Part shown: positions 1-6,076 of the stretch, piece by piece | Position numbering within the stretch: position 1 is the stretch's first letter | Layout of the letters: every line of letters starts with the position of its first letter | Assembly: GCA_049578545.1 (NCBI GenBank) | Contig: JBAUMF010000035.1 | Location: 1 to 7,565, forward strand | Direction: 5' to 3' | Length of the DNA stretch: 7,565 bases | Source: DASQBT01 sp049578545 | Lineage (GTDB): Bacteria > Pseudomonadota > Gammaproteobacteria > Burkholderiales > Thiobacillaceae | The notes under the pieces: generated by a model | What the model was told of the DNA's origin: nothing | The model's input: only the letters and a program-made list of their open reading frames with translations | Databases searched by the model: none | Position numbers and translations under genes: made by a program

Positions 1-75
1 TTGAGCGGCGTGCCGTTCAAGGATGGAATGCAGGCGCAAGACAATCCGCCTGAACAACAGAAACTCGCCGCCTGA
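1..75 (+). CDS. C-terminal tail of an unidentified protein (partial)
   Basis: The frame starting at base 1 is open for 24 codons and ends at TGA 73-75. The residues end in ...NPPEQQKLAA, a polar tail typical of a protein C-terminus. The other two plus frames close at bases 2-4 and 51-53. The fragment is too short for any family to be recognised, and no motif is visible. It would be the 3' end of a gene entering from the left edge. It could also be a chance open frame in a region that is otherwise decayed. Confidence 0.35.
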   Translation: MSGVPFKDGMQAQDNPPEQQKLAA

Positions 76-220
76 AAAACGATGCTTCAGGATCGCCGTA
101 CACCAGATTTGACTTTATCTCGTTCATCCAACCAGGCTGAGGTTGCAAGACCATTGCATACCAGGACCTTACCAAGGTGGCATTGCCATAAACAGATTCT
201 TGTCGTCTCTGGTGCTTGGC

Positions 221-472
221 CTAAGTTTTCACTCCTGGCTTCCTGCCGGGGGCTGTGGGGGGTATAAATCCTGCAATCCGGCAAAGCATCCCCTCTACGG
301 GTTTGCCGTCGTTAAACCGGGTTACGCTGCACTTGGATATTTCTCCTCGTGCGGACAGGTCGGCCAGAGAGAAGCGAACCTTGGAAATCGGAATCCCCGT
401 TGCTGCCGCAATCTCCGAGTCGAGTAGCTGGCCATGCTTCTTCAAGTGTTGGAGGATTGTGGTGGTGTGCAT
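221..472 (-). CDS. Small winged-helix-like DNA-binding protein (83 aa)
   Basis: This encodes a small soluble protein whose first 50 residues look like a winged helix-turn-helix. Helix 1 is TTILQHLKKHG (3-14), followed by LDSEIAAATGIPISKVRFSLADLSARGEI (18-46), the pattern of ArsR/MarR-like modules in which the second helix pair reads DNA. Residues 48-70 could be the wing, and the tail is proline- and glycine-rich and basic (PPTAPGRKPG). No ligand- or metal-binding cysteine pair is visible. The ATG at 472 is preferred over an upstream start in the same frame (523) because TAAGG precedes it by about 8 nt and the helix begins right there. Proteins of this look are often found on phages and islands, which suits the decayed surroundings. 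It has no adjacent partner. Its target is unknown; DNA binding is inferred from the fold pattern. Confidence 0.7.
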   Translation of the reverse strand: MHTTTILQHLKKHGQLLDSEIAAATGIPISKVRFSLADLSARGEISKCSVTRFNDGKPVEGMLCRIAGFIPPTAPGRKPGVKT

Positions 473-753
473 TTCGAATACCTTAAAGTGAAATGAAGAT
501 GGCCGCAAAGAGTTTACTGCCATGACTGACGGGTAAAACCTTCATAGCGCCTGCTTGGATCCTAGGTTGCAAAAAACGCAATCTTGCGAGTTGGGCCAGA
601 TATCAGGGATTGTCGGCTCCCTAAGCTGGGCTCGAAACAGTAACCTGCGGAATGATAGGCCTATTAGAGCCTCTGCAATGGACTTTTATACACTGTTGGA
701 CGCTTAATGTAAAGCTTATATAGCCGGTCCCTGCCGGGTTTGTCATTCGATGA

Positions 754-1109
754 ATTCCCTCGGGATTCACAGCAAGGATAATTAGCCTGCTCTTCCTCCC
801 GATCTCGTTTCCCGCATTTGTGCAAACTGAAATATCCGGTATCTGCCATGTCATGCACCGAGACACGATCCATGTCATCAGCGCAAGCAAGACAATCAAG
901 ACGCGGTTGCAAGGTATCGCGGCACGAGAGTCATGGCGGCCAGGGGAAAAGAAGCGAAAGCCTGTGCCGGAAAGGATAAAGACAAGCCAGTGCGATGTGT
1001 ACTCGATGGGACTAGGACCCATGAACGCGAAAGTACGATTTGCTGCGTGGAGCGTCCGGATATTGCAGCGGACATTATCAAGGGAGGCTTGACCATGGAT
1101 TACCCATAA
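754..1109 (+). pseudogene. Decayed secreted SNase-like (thermonuclease family) gene
   Basis: Two adjacent frames together spell one staphylococcal-nuclease-like protein. In the first frame (from about 754) a hydrophobic signal-like segment ARIISLLFLPISFPAFVQ is followed by EISGICHVMHRDTIHVI and TRLQGIAARES. This is the family's N-terminal barrel, normally V.DGDT....RL.GI.APE. The equivalents of the calcium-binding Asp, catalytic Arg and catalytic Glu are still present. At about 930-950 the match moves to another frame (933-1109) with GKEAKA, KPVRCVLDGTRTHERE and DIAADIIKGGLTMDYP, where the family continues. A stop at 1107-1109 then cuts it short of its usual C-terminus. No ATG opens the first frame: a TGA sits at 751-753, and an ATG at 750 is out of frame. 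Broken start, frameshift and early stop make it a pseudogene. Live members are exported and cut nucleic acid. Confidence 0.65.
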
Positions 1110-1297
1110 ATCCCCGAAAGCGTCCAGGCAAAGGCGGTTATTCAGGATGTTGCATCCTACAAGATGACACAGGACACCCGTGCTCATGTGCAAATATCGC
1201 CACTGGTCAAGCGCAAGATCGTGGTATGCATGCTTAAGCGTGTTGCCGCGGTCGTAAGCCCGCGTTCGTTCCCACAAAACCCATATTTGATGCGATA

Positions 1298-1432
1298 AAA
1301 GGTGCTCCTTGCCGCGGGAGGAAGGTAATTCACCGGCTGATCGGAAAGCAGAGGATCGTTTACGTGATCCTTGATGGCAGACAGGACGTGCAATCACTGC
1401 TCGCACGTCGTCTGCTTGGCCTCTATACTTAA
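1298..1432 (+). pseudogene. C-terminal remnant of a RelE/ParE-family toxin
   Basis: An open frame ending at TAA 1430-1432 reads KVIHRLIGKQRIVYVILDG, then RQDVQSLLARRLLG. This closely follows the C-terminal strands and tail of ParE-type toxins (pattern YRVIYR..G..V.V..I.DGRRDMQ.LL.RRLL). The preceding KGAPCRGRK resembles the RGAYP...EYR segment of the family with about 20 residues missing. The N-terminal half of the usual 95-105 aa toxin is absent, there is no start codon or ribosome binding site, and no antitoxin gene is visible upstream. Intact relatives inhibit gyrase or cleave mRNA and are held in check by a paired antitoxin. This copy should be inactive. The family call rests on about 35 aligned residues. 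Confidence 0.55.
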
Positions 1433-1631
1433 TAATTATCTGGGAGATGCGGGTTTCATTCATAAATCGGCCTGATTACTTGGCGAAATGGAATCACGAC
1501 CGTCGTGGCCAAAACGTAATCATCCTGAAACACAAGACACGATGTACAGCGCGTTGCGGGCTCCCAATCAGTTTTGCAAGCAATGCAAGGTGTTTGATTT
1601 ATAAGGTTATACTGTTCGGTGTTTCTTTTTT

Positions 1632-1674
1632 TTCGTAATCAGCAGTTGGCGGTTCGATTCCTCTCACCAGCACC
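1632..1674 (+). tRNA. 3' half of a tRNA-Thr(CGT) gene; likely attachment-site scar
   Basis: The stretch folds as the last part of a tRNA. The anticodon loop is TT-CGT-AA (1632-1638), with anticodon CGT at 1634-1636 reading the Thr codon ACG. The 3' anticodon strand is TCAGC (1639-1643) and the short variable loop is AGTT. The T arm is GGCGG-TTCGATT-CCTCT (1648-1664, one C-T mismatch and one G-T wobble). The acceptor 3' strand is CACCAGC (1665-1671), followed by discriminator A and CC, with T in place of the final A. The 5' half is missing: a run of T stands where the 5' anticodon strand should be, and no D arm is found. tRNA-Thr(CGT) is a known integration target of phages and islands, which duplicate exactly this 3' segment. 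The orientation puts the inserted DNA to the left (before 1632) and chromosome to the right. Confidence 0.65.
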
Positions 1675-1766
1675 TTCAAATCAAGAAGTTACGAATTAGA
1701 CTTGGTTGTCTATACCTAACGCGTAAGGAATTCTGCTATCCCCACTTTTTGCTGATAAGCCACCAG

Positions 1767-2132
1767 ATGAAACAAACACTCCAGCTTAATTGGGTTAAAT
1801 GCCAAAAGGATCAGTGGTGTTCGTTTAACCATGTGGATATGAGCTTCGTGTCCACCCAGGGGGTTTACGTCATTTGGTACTCAGGGAATCCCGGTTGGCC
1901 GAGCAAGGTCGTGTATGTTGGCCATGGCAGTGTGGCCGCGCAGATAAAGAGTCTTCGAACCAGTGCCAAATTAAGCAATTTTTTGAAGCACGGAACACTT
2001 TACCTTACATGGGCATCTGTATCGGCGAAAGACCGGGAGGGTGTTGCTCGTTATCTTGCTGAGAAGTGGAGTCCAGAAGTTGGAGGCGGAGAGACGGACG
2101 TTGCTCCAATTGCCGTGAATTCCCCGTGGTGA
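1767..2132 (+). CDS. Small GIY-YIG-like fold protein (121 aa)
   Basis: The central region has the hallmarks of a GIY-YIG-type nuclease fold. A first strand QGVYVIWYSG (31-40) carries the GIY-like GVY, and a second strand KVVYVGHGSV (47-56) carries the YIG-like YVG. A helix with R64 follows, then LYLTWASVS (78-86) and a helix REGVARYLAEKW (90-101), where E99 could be the metal-binding Glu. The protein ends VAPIAVNSPW, an ending I associate with small stand-alone proteins of this type. At 121 aa it is a bare domain with no DNA-binding extension, so its target cannot be predicted. The ATG at 1767 fits the domain start; a TTG at 1749 would add six residues. No clear Shine-Dalgarno sequence is visible. 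Its 3' end overlaps an opposite-strand gene by 128 bp. Nuclease activity is an inference from fold motifs only. Confidence 0.7.
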   Translation: MKQTLQLNWVKCQKDQWCSFNHVDMSFVSTQGVYVIWYSGNPGWPSKVVYVGHGSVAAQIKSLRTSAKLSNFLKHGTLYLTWASVSAKDREGVARYLAEKWSPEVGGGETDVAPIAVNSPW

Positions 2133-2271
2133 CAACGCATGCCTGGCTGCAGAGAATCGCATCGACTGTTTCTATTAGCTTCATGTATTGAAACCAGGCC
2201 CAGGGTGGCTCCTGGCCAGCGTCAATCTTGGCCTTTGCCCAGTTTCTGATTTCTTCAAGCTGCTTATCCAT
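2005..2271 (-). CDS. Small hypothetical protein (88 aa)
   Basis: This is a small soluble protein with a tryptophan- and charge-rich N-terminal helix, MDKQLEEIRNWAKAKIDAG (1-19), then EPPWAWFQYMKLIETVDAIL (21-40), which reads like a real helical hairpin. The second half (41-88) is polar, of low complexity and ends PIQMPM. I recall similar short proteins opening with this W/EPPWAW pattern in proteobacteria and phages but know no function. The ATG at 2271 is the only start preceding the conserved-looking part; the ribosome binding site is weak. The last 42 codons lie antisense to the end of the GIY-YIG-like gene, so either both ends are genuinely overlapping or the C-terminus has been extended by loss of an earlier stop. 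It is divergent from the membrane-protein gene at 2325, leaving 53 bp for both promoters. Confidence 0.55.
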   Translation of the reverse strand: MDKQLEEIRNWAKAKIDAGQEPPWAWFQYMKLIETVDAILCSQACVVTTGNSRQLEQRPSLRLQLLDSTSQQDNEQHPPGLSPIQMPM

Positions 2272-2324
2272 GATTCAATTACGGCGGGACATTCAATTTC
2301 TTGACTGCCGCTTATCGGGATACC

Positions 2325-2795
2325 ATGCCAACTCTGGAAAACTGGGAGCTTGCCAGCTACGTTGTTACCGTCATTGGCCTCCCTTTGGCCATTCTCGTAT
2401 TCCTTTTTGAACAGCATAAGGAACGCGAAAACGAGGACGAGGAAGCCTATCAACTGCTATCCGATGCCTACACAGATTTCCTGAAACTGGTTCTAGCCAA
2501 TCCGGACCTGCAACTCAGGACCAATATCCATAATCCCGATCTGACCTCAGAACAGCGAGAACGCATGATGGTCCTGTACGAGATCCTGATCGCCCTGTTC
2601 GAGCGCGCCTATCTGCTGGCCTATGAAGAGAATATGTCGACCAAAAAAAAGCGTCGCTGGCTATCCTGGGAGGATTACATGCGGGAATGGTGCGCCAGGG
2701 CTGATTTTCGTGATGCCTTGCCCGCTTTGTTGCAAGGCGAGGATCCGGATTTCGCTTCCTATATTCGTCAACTTGCGAAGGAAACTCATGAGTAA
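2325..2795 (+). CDS. Membrane-anchored protein of unknown function (156 aa)
   Basis: One N-terminal transmembrane helix (about residues 10-28, ASYVVTVIGLPLAILVFLF) is followed by a charged stretch (EQHKERENEDEEA, 29-41) and a cytoplasmic helical domain. Visible blocks in that domain are LSDAYTDFLKLVLANPDLQL (45-64), MVLYEILIALFERAYLLAYEE (82-102) and WLSWEDYMREWCARADFRDALP (112-133). The order resembles a family of small one-helix bacterial proteins beginning ENWELASYVVTVIG and ending near GEDPDFA; I know no demonstrated function for it. ATG 2325 is chosen because GGGA lies 4 nt upstream; an in-frame TTG at 2301 would add eight residues. The stop overlaps the start of the next gene by 8 nt, so the two are very likely co-transcribed and translationally coupled. 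Confidence 0.8.
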   Translation: MPTLENWELASYVVTVIGLPLAILVFLFEQHKERENEDEEAYQLLSDAYTDFLKLVLANPDLQLRTNIHNPDLTSEQRERMMVLYEILIALFERAYLLAYEENMSTKKKRRWLSWEDYMREWCARADFRDALPALLQGEDPDFASYIRQLAKETHE

Positions 2796-3186
2796 ATCTA
2801 ATTTGGAAAGTTCAATGGACAATCCGGTCAACGTGCTCGGCGAAGCATTAAAGGAATGCAGCCAGCATCCCATAACTGGTTTTTACCGAGACGGATCCTG
2901 CCATACCGGTCCGCAGGACATTGGCTTGCATGGAGTCTGCGTGCTATTGAGTGAAGAGTTCCTTGCTTTTTCCCAATATGCCGGCAATGATCTTTCCACC
3001 CCCATGCCGGAATTTGGCTTTCCCGGCCTCAAAGCGGGCAACCGCTGGTGTCTGTGTGCGAGCCGCTGGCAACAGGCCCTCGATGCAGGATATGCGCCTA
3101 AAGTGGTCCTGACGGCCACGCACGAAACTTCGCTCAAGGTCGTCAGGCTGGAAGACCTGAAAGCGCATGCGGTGGATCTGAACTGA
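2788..3186 (+). CDS. DUF2237 family protein (132 aa)
   Basis: This is a nearly complete DUF2237 (COG3651) protein. Typical blocks in order are NVLGEALKECSQHPITGFYR (15-34), DGSCHTGPQDIGLHGVC (35-51), FLAFSQYAGNDLSTP (58-72), EFGFPGLKAGNRWCLCASRW (75-94), and APKVVLTATHETSL with LEDLKAHAVD at the end. Four of the conserved cysteines (24, 38, 51 and the CLC pair 88/90 region) are present. The family is small, cytosolic and biochemically uncharacterised; no reaction can be assigned. ATG 2788 has AAGGAA 5 nt upstream inside the end of the preceding gene. A second ATG at 2818, with GGAAAG upstream, sits closer to the usual family start and could also be used. Its stop is 16 bp from the stop of the convergent COG2509 gene, with no clear terminator between them. 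Confidence 0.88.
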   Translation: MSKSNLESSMDNPVNVLGEALKECSQHPITGFYRDGSCHTGPQDIGLHGVCVLLSEEFLAFSQYAGNDLSTPMPEFGFPGLKAGNRWCLCASRWQQALDAGYAPKVVLTATHETSLKVVRLEDLKAHAVDLN

Positions 3187-3202
3187 TACAACACTGGAAA
3201 AC

Positions 3203-4840
3203 TCAACAGCAGATGCTGGTCTCCGCTTCATTTACCGTCCGTTTCCCCAGTATGTCCAGTGCCACAGCTTCGCCGACCTTGATCCCATCCACACCTGCTG
3301 AAAGGATGCCGCCCGCATAGCCTGCACCTTCGCCCGCGGGGTAAAGTCCTTTCACACTAAGGCTTTGGTAGTCTTCGCCACGGGTGATGCGCAATGGTGA
3401 TGAAGTTCGGGTTTCCACACCAGTCAGCACCGCGTCTTCCATGGCGAAGCCACTGATCTGCTTATCGAAAGCAGGCAAGGCTTCACGGATAGCCTCGATG
3501 GCGTAGACAGGGAGGCTGGAGGCGAGGTCAGTCAGGTGAACGCCGGGTTTGTAGGAAGGCTTCACCGTGCCCAGATGCGACGAGGGCCGGCCCTGCAGAA
3601 AATCGCCCACCAGCTGCCCAGGCGCTTCATAATTGCCTCCACCGAGCTCAAACGCCCGCGACTCCAGCTCCCGTTGCAGCGCAATGCCAGCCAGCGGCCC
3701 CCCTGGGTAATCATCGGGCGTGATGCCGACGACGATAGCGGCATTGGCGTTGCGCTCGTTACGCGAATATTGGCTCATGCCGTTGGTGACCACGCGATTC
3801 GGTTCTGACGCCGCAGCAACGACGGTACCGCCTGGACACATGCAAAAACTGTAGACCGAGCGGCCATTTGTCGCATGATGGATGAGTTTGTAATCCGCCG
3901 CGCCAAGCAGTAGGTTGCCCGCATTCGGACCCAATCTGGCTTTATCAATCAGCGACTGCGGATGCTCGATGCGAAAGCCGATGGAAAATGGCTTTGCTTC
4001 CATATATATCCCGCGTGCGTGCAGCATCTCGAAGGTGTCACGGGCGCTGTGACCGAGCGCGAGGATGACGTGGTCGCTGAACAGTGTTTGACCGCTCCCC
4101 AGCGTAACGCCACGTACCTGACCGTTCTCGATCAGCAGGTCCGTAACGCGTTGCTGAAAACGTATTTCGCCGCCCAGTTCCTCGATCTCGTGCCGCATGG
4201 TTTCCACCATTCCCACCAGACGAAAGGTGCCGATATGGGGCTTGGCCACATAAAGGATTTCTTTCGGAGCACCCGCCTTGACGAATTCGGTCAACACCTT
4301 GCGGCCGTAGTGCTTCGGATCCTTGATCTGGCTGTAGAGCTTTCCATCGGAAAACGTGCCCGCCCCACCCTCGCCAAACTGGACGTTGGATTCGGGATCA
4401 AGAACATTTTTCCGCCACAGACCCCAAGTGTCCTTCGCCCGTTCACGAACGGCCTTGCCGCGCTCCAGCACAAGAGGTCTGAAGCCCATTTGCGCCAGAA
4501 CCAGTGCAGCGAAAATACCGCAGGGGCCGAACCCGACTATGAGCGGGCGGGTGGTCAGATCTTCCGGTGCATGGCCGACTAAACGGTACCGCATGTCTGG
4601 CGCCAGCACCAGATCGCGGTCATGGCGGAATTTCCTTAACAGTGCAGACTCGTTCCTGACCTCGATGTCGACGGTGTATATCAGCAACAGCGCGTGCTTT
4701 TTGCGTGCGTCATAACTGCGCTTGAAAATACTGAAGCTGACGAGTTCCTCATCTGGCAACTCCAGACGATGCAGGATCGCCGCACGCAGCGCCTCGGTTG
4801 GATGGTCAAGAGGTAGTTTGAGCTCAGTCAGTCGCAGCAT
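3203..4840 (-). CDS. FAD-dependent dehydrogenase, COG2509 type (545 aa)
   Basis: This is a full-length member of the uncharacterised FAD-dependent dehydrogenases (COG2509). After an N-terminal domain of about 95 residues comes the FAD-binding Rossmann motif LIVGFGPCGIFAALVLAQMG (100-119), with glycines 103, 105 and 108 and the ribose-binding acid E126 in LVLERG. Next is the family block VQFGEGGAGTFSDGKLYSQI, then YVAKPHIGT and VILALGHSARDTFEML (second nucleotide-contact region). SFCMCPGG is a two-cysteine segment typical of the family. The C-terminal FAD signature is LYPAGEGAGYAGGILSAGVD (499-518), followed by DGIKVGEAVA. It should be a soluble redox flavoprotein; its substrate is not known. 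The ATG at 4840 fits the family start although no strong Shine-Dalgarno sequence precedes it. A flavoprotein stub with a good ribosome binding site ends 15 bp upstream on the same strand, so coupling is possible. It faces DUF2237 tail to tail. Confidence 0.93.
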   Translation of the reverse strand: MLRLTELKLPLDHPTEALRAAILHRLELPDEELVSFSIFKRSYDARKKHALLLIYTVDIEVRNESALLRKFRHDRDLVLAPDMRYRLVGHAPEDLTTRPLIVGFGPCGIFAALVLAQMGFRPLVLERGKAVRERAKDTWGLWRKNVLDPESNVQFGEGGAGTFSDGKLYSQIKDPKHYGRKVLTEFVKAGAPKEILYVAKPHIGTFRLVGMVETMRHEIEELGGEIRFQQRVTDLLIENGQVRGVTLGSGQTLFSDHVILALGHSARDTFEMLHARGIYMEAKPFSIGFRIEHPQSLIDKARLGPNAGNLLLGAADYKLIHHATNGRSVYSFCMCPGGTVVAAASEPNRVVTNGMSQYSRNERNANAAIVVGITPDDYPGGPLAGIALQRELESRAFELGGGNYEAPGQLVGDFLQGRPSSHLGTVKPSYKPGVHLTDLASSLPVYAIEAIREALPAFDKQISGFAMEDAVLTGVETRTSSPLRITRGEDYQSLSVKGLYPAGEGAGYAGGILSAGVDGIKVGEAVALDILGKRTVNEAETSICC

Positions 4841-4855
4841 GGTTCATTTCTTTAG

Positions 4856-4996
4856 TCAGCGAGGAAAGCGTGCCAGGCGCGGCAGTCCGACTAATGGCGT
4901 GCCGCGATGTACATCGATCTGCACGCCGCGTTGAACCAGAACCTCGGCCGCCATCACGCAGTCTGAGCGGCTGCCGATCACTGCGACAGATGGCAT
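4856..4996 (-). pseudogene. N-terminal stub of an HI0933/TIGR03862-like flavoprotein (46 codons)
   Basis: The short frame begins MPSVAVIGSRSDCVMAAEVL and continues VQRGVQIDVHRGTPLVG. This lines up with the beginning of HI0933/TIGR03862-type flavoproteins (VAVIGGGPAGLMAAEVL..AGVQVDVYD..PSVGRKF). The glycine motif GGGPAG has become GSRSDC, which should abolish FAD binding. Translation stops at residue 46, where family members run to roughly 400 residues. Translation signals remain intact: GGAGTG (5001-5006) lies 4 nt before the ATG. The stop is 15 bp ahead of the COG2509 start on the same strand. Either a deletion joined the start of one flavoprotein gene to another, or the two genes were neighbours and one collapsed. 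A leader-peptide role for the downstream gene is possible but unproven. Confidence 0.55.
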
Positions 4997-5000
4997 TATT

Positions 5001-5006
5001 CACTCC
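5001..5006 (-). promoter_or_regulatory. Ribosome binding site of the flavoprotein stub
   Basis: GGAGTG on the minus strand stands 4 nt before the ATG at 4996. It is far better than anything in front of the COG2509 gene (start 4840), so ribosomes loading here could supply the downstream gene after terminating 15 bp short of it. Confidence 0.5.
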
Positions 5007-5222
5007 ACTCGATCATCAATAGATTGTTCAACGATTTGATTCGATGCTGTATCAAGTTTTGGGAGGTGCGCAGTGCCCGCATTCATGCTGTGCGCCAGAC
5101 ATGCTTCCTATTATGACTGCCGACTGACGTTCTCGATGGCGATTAACGCAAGACTGAATGCAGCGGTAACTGAATTGCAGGAAACTGTAGATTTTCAAGC
5201 TTTTCCGGAACAGACAAATAAT

Positions 5223-5386
5223 TCAGTGAATCAACACCCGGTCGGCCTTGCCCGCGTACAGTGATCCAAACCGCTCATGCACTCCATGCCAGTTGATCTT
5301 GCCAGCCAGGCGCGATACACGGCATGGCGTTGATCCAGCGTCTGTTCCAAGCGCATCCGGGACAGCTGGTCACGGGCTGGGTTCAT
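5223..5386 (-). pseudogene. Frameshifted remnant of an unrecognised small protein
   Basis: On the minus strand an ATG at 5386 opens MNPARDQLSRMRLEQTLDQR and HAVYRAWL. From about 5305 the protein-like sequence carries on in a different frame as KINWHGVHERFGSLYAGKAD and RVLIH, ending at TGA 5223-5225. Taken in the first frame alone the ORF is 51 aa (stop 5231-5233) and turns into an unlikely cysteine-rich tail, so a frameshift near the AWLAG junction is the better reading. AGGA precedes the ATG by only 3 nt. I do not recognise the family. The join of the two frames is an inference from their composition, and no homologue was available to confirm it. Confidence 0.35.
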
Positions 5387-5708
5387 GTTTCCTGGGCTTC
5401 ATCCATTTCAGCAGAAATCGCGGGAAAACAATGCAAATTCTGGCACATCAATAGCCCCTCGAAAACACCTGAGCGCCATCATCCATGCGGTATGCGCAGG
5501 TATTGTCGGGGCGAGTATTTGTTGGCCGTGGCGAGGAGTGCAGCTGCGAAGCGGCCCTGCAATGTGTGGAGGGTTCAATTATGAACTCGATTGCTCCGCT
5601 CGTACTGACGGGAACATGAAGAAGTCAACCTGCCACGGATGGACGCAAGAAGTCCACACTTGGCCGGATGTACCTCAAACTGCTCTGAATTCTGGTTACC
5701 TGTCGTGA
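5387..5708 (+). other. 322-bp stretch with no supportable gene
   Basis: Several overlapping plus-strand frames are open here, but none keeps a protein-like composition. A good GGAGGG with an ATG 7 nt downstream (5581) leads to only 12 codons (MNSIAPLVLTGT). A hydrophobic run (HLSAIIHAVCAGIVGASI) in another plus frame could be a leftover signal peptide. The likeliest explanation is degenerate coding DNA; its origin is not recognisable. Confidence 0.4.
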
Positions 5709-5999
5709 CTACTTGGCAAAAGCCTGATGAAACCAACCGACCTTGGTTGCGGCTTGGGCCTTGCGGGAAAGATTCACGCTGCTCTGCATTAGATTGCTTC
5801 GAGTTTCCGCACGGTTTGTCGCCATGATCAACCGGATGGCCAGTGAGCGGGCTTCTTCAAGTGTCAGTTTGATCTGACAATCACTGTTCAAGGAAAAAAC
5901 AACGAAATTTCCATTGTCATCTTCCGTCAAGCTGATATCAATATTTTGGGCGCTTTCGCTCGGCTCTTTAATGGCGCCCCCTTCATGATTTGAATTCAT
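5709..5999 (-). CDS. Hypothetical protein downstream of the PAS gene (96 aa)
   Basis: This is a small soluble protein with three parts: a polar N-terminus (1-18), a compact middle reading IDISLTEDDNGNFVVFSLN (20-38) then CQIKLTLEEARSLAIRLIMA (41-60), and a basic serine/glutamine-rich tail ending VGWFHQAFAK. The middle looks like two beta strands followed by a helix, as in small regulator or antitoxin-like folds, but I recognise no family. Two adjacent ATGs occur (6002 and 5999). The second is chosen because GGGAGG sits 6 nt before it, versus 3 nt for the first. It lies 77 nt downstream of the PAS gene on the same strand and probably shares its transcript, though it has the strongest ribosome binding site of the cluster and may be made at a higher level. 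Confidence 0.7.
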   Translation of the reverse strand: MNSNHEGGAIKEPSESAQNIDISLTEDDNGNFVVFSLNSDCQIKLTLEEARSLAIRLIMATNRAETRSNLMQSSVNLSRKAQAATKVGWFHQAFAK

Positions 6000-6005
6000 C
6001 ATCAA

Positions 6006-6011
6006 CCTCCC
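6006..6011 (-). promoter_or_regulatory. Strong ribosome binding site deciding the start at 5999
   Basis: GGGAGG on the minus strand is followed by TTGATGATG. The second ATG (5999) is 6 nt away and the first (6002) only 3 nt, so the second is the better start for the 96-aa protein. Confidence 0.7.
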
Positions 6012-6076
6012 GAAATAACAACCTGGCGCGAAGACCAGTGAATCTCCCTTTGGAGAAAGAGTTCTTAATCTGGCTC

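Noticed and set aside
82..427. Overlapping short ORFs on both strands near the left edge
   Set aside because: Low-complexity, non-domain translations; the only protein-like frame here is the winged-helix-like gene on the minus strand.
696..722. TTGGAC / TATATA promoter ahead of the SNase-like remnant
   Set aside because: The spacing is only 15 bp and the elements are partial matches in AT-rich sequence; not strong enough to list.
621..1463. Long minus-strand ORF (280 aa)
   Set aside because: It runs antisense to the SNase-like and ParE-like remnants, shows no domain pattern, and has an uneven composition with no ribosome binding site. It is a shadow frame in decayed DNA.
1619..1633. T-rich run as an intrinsic terminator
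   Set aside because: No GC-rich stem precedes the T run on the plus strand; it more likely belongs to the AT-rich flank of the attachment site.
3962..4582. Plus-strand ORF of 206 aa opposite the COG2509 gene
   Set aside because: It lies entirely within a well-conserved minus-strand flavoprotein gene, whose motifs account for the sequence.
5525..5616. MCGG... plus-strand start resembling SRAP-type (MCGR) proteins
   Set aside because: The residues after MCGGF do not follow the SRAP pattern and the frame quickly loses protein-like composition.
5073..5708. Chain of overlapping plus-strand ORFs
   Set aside because: None has a recognisable domain or consistent composition; parts are antisense to the minus-strand remnant at 5223-5386.
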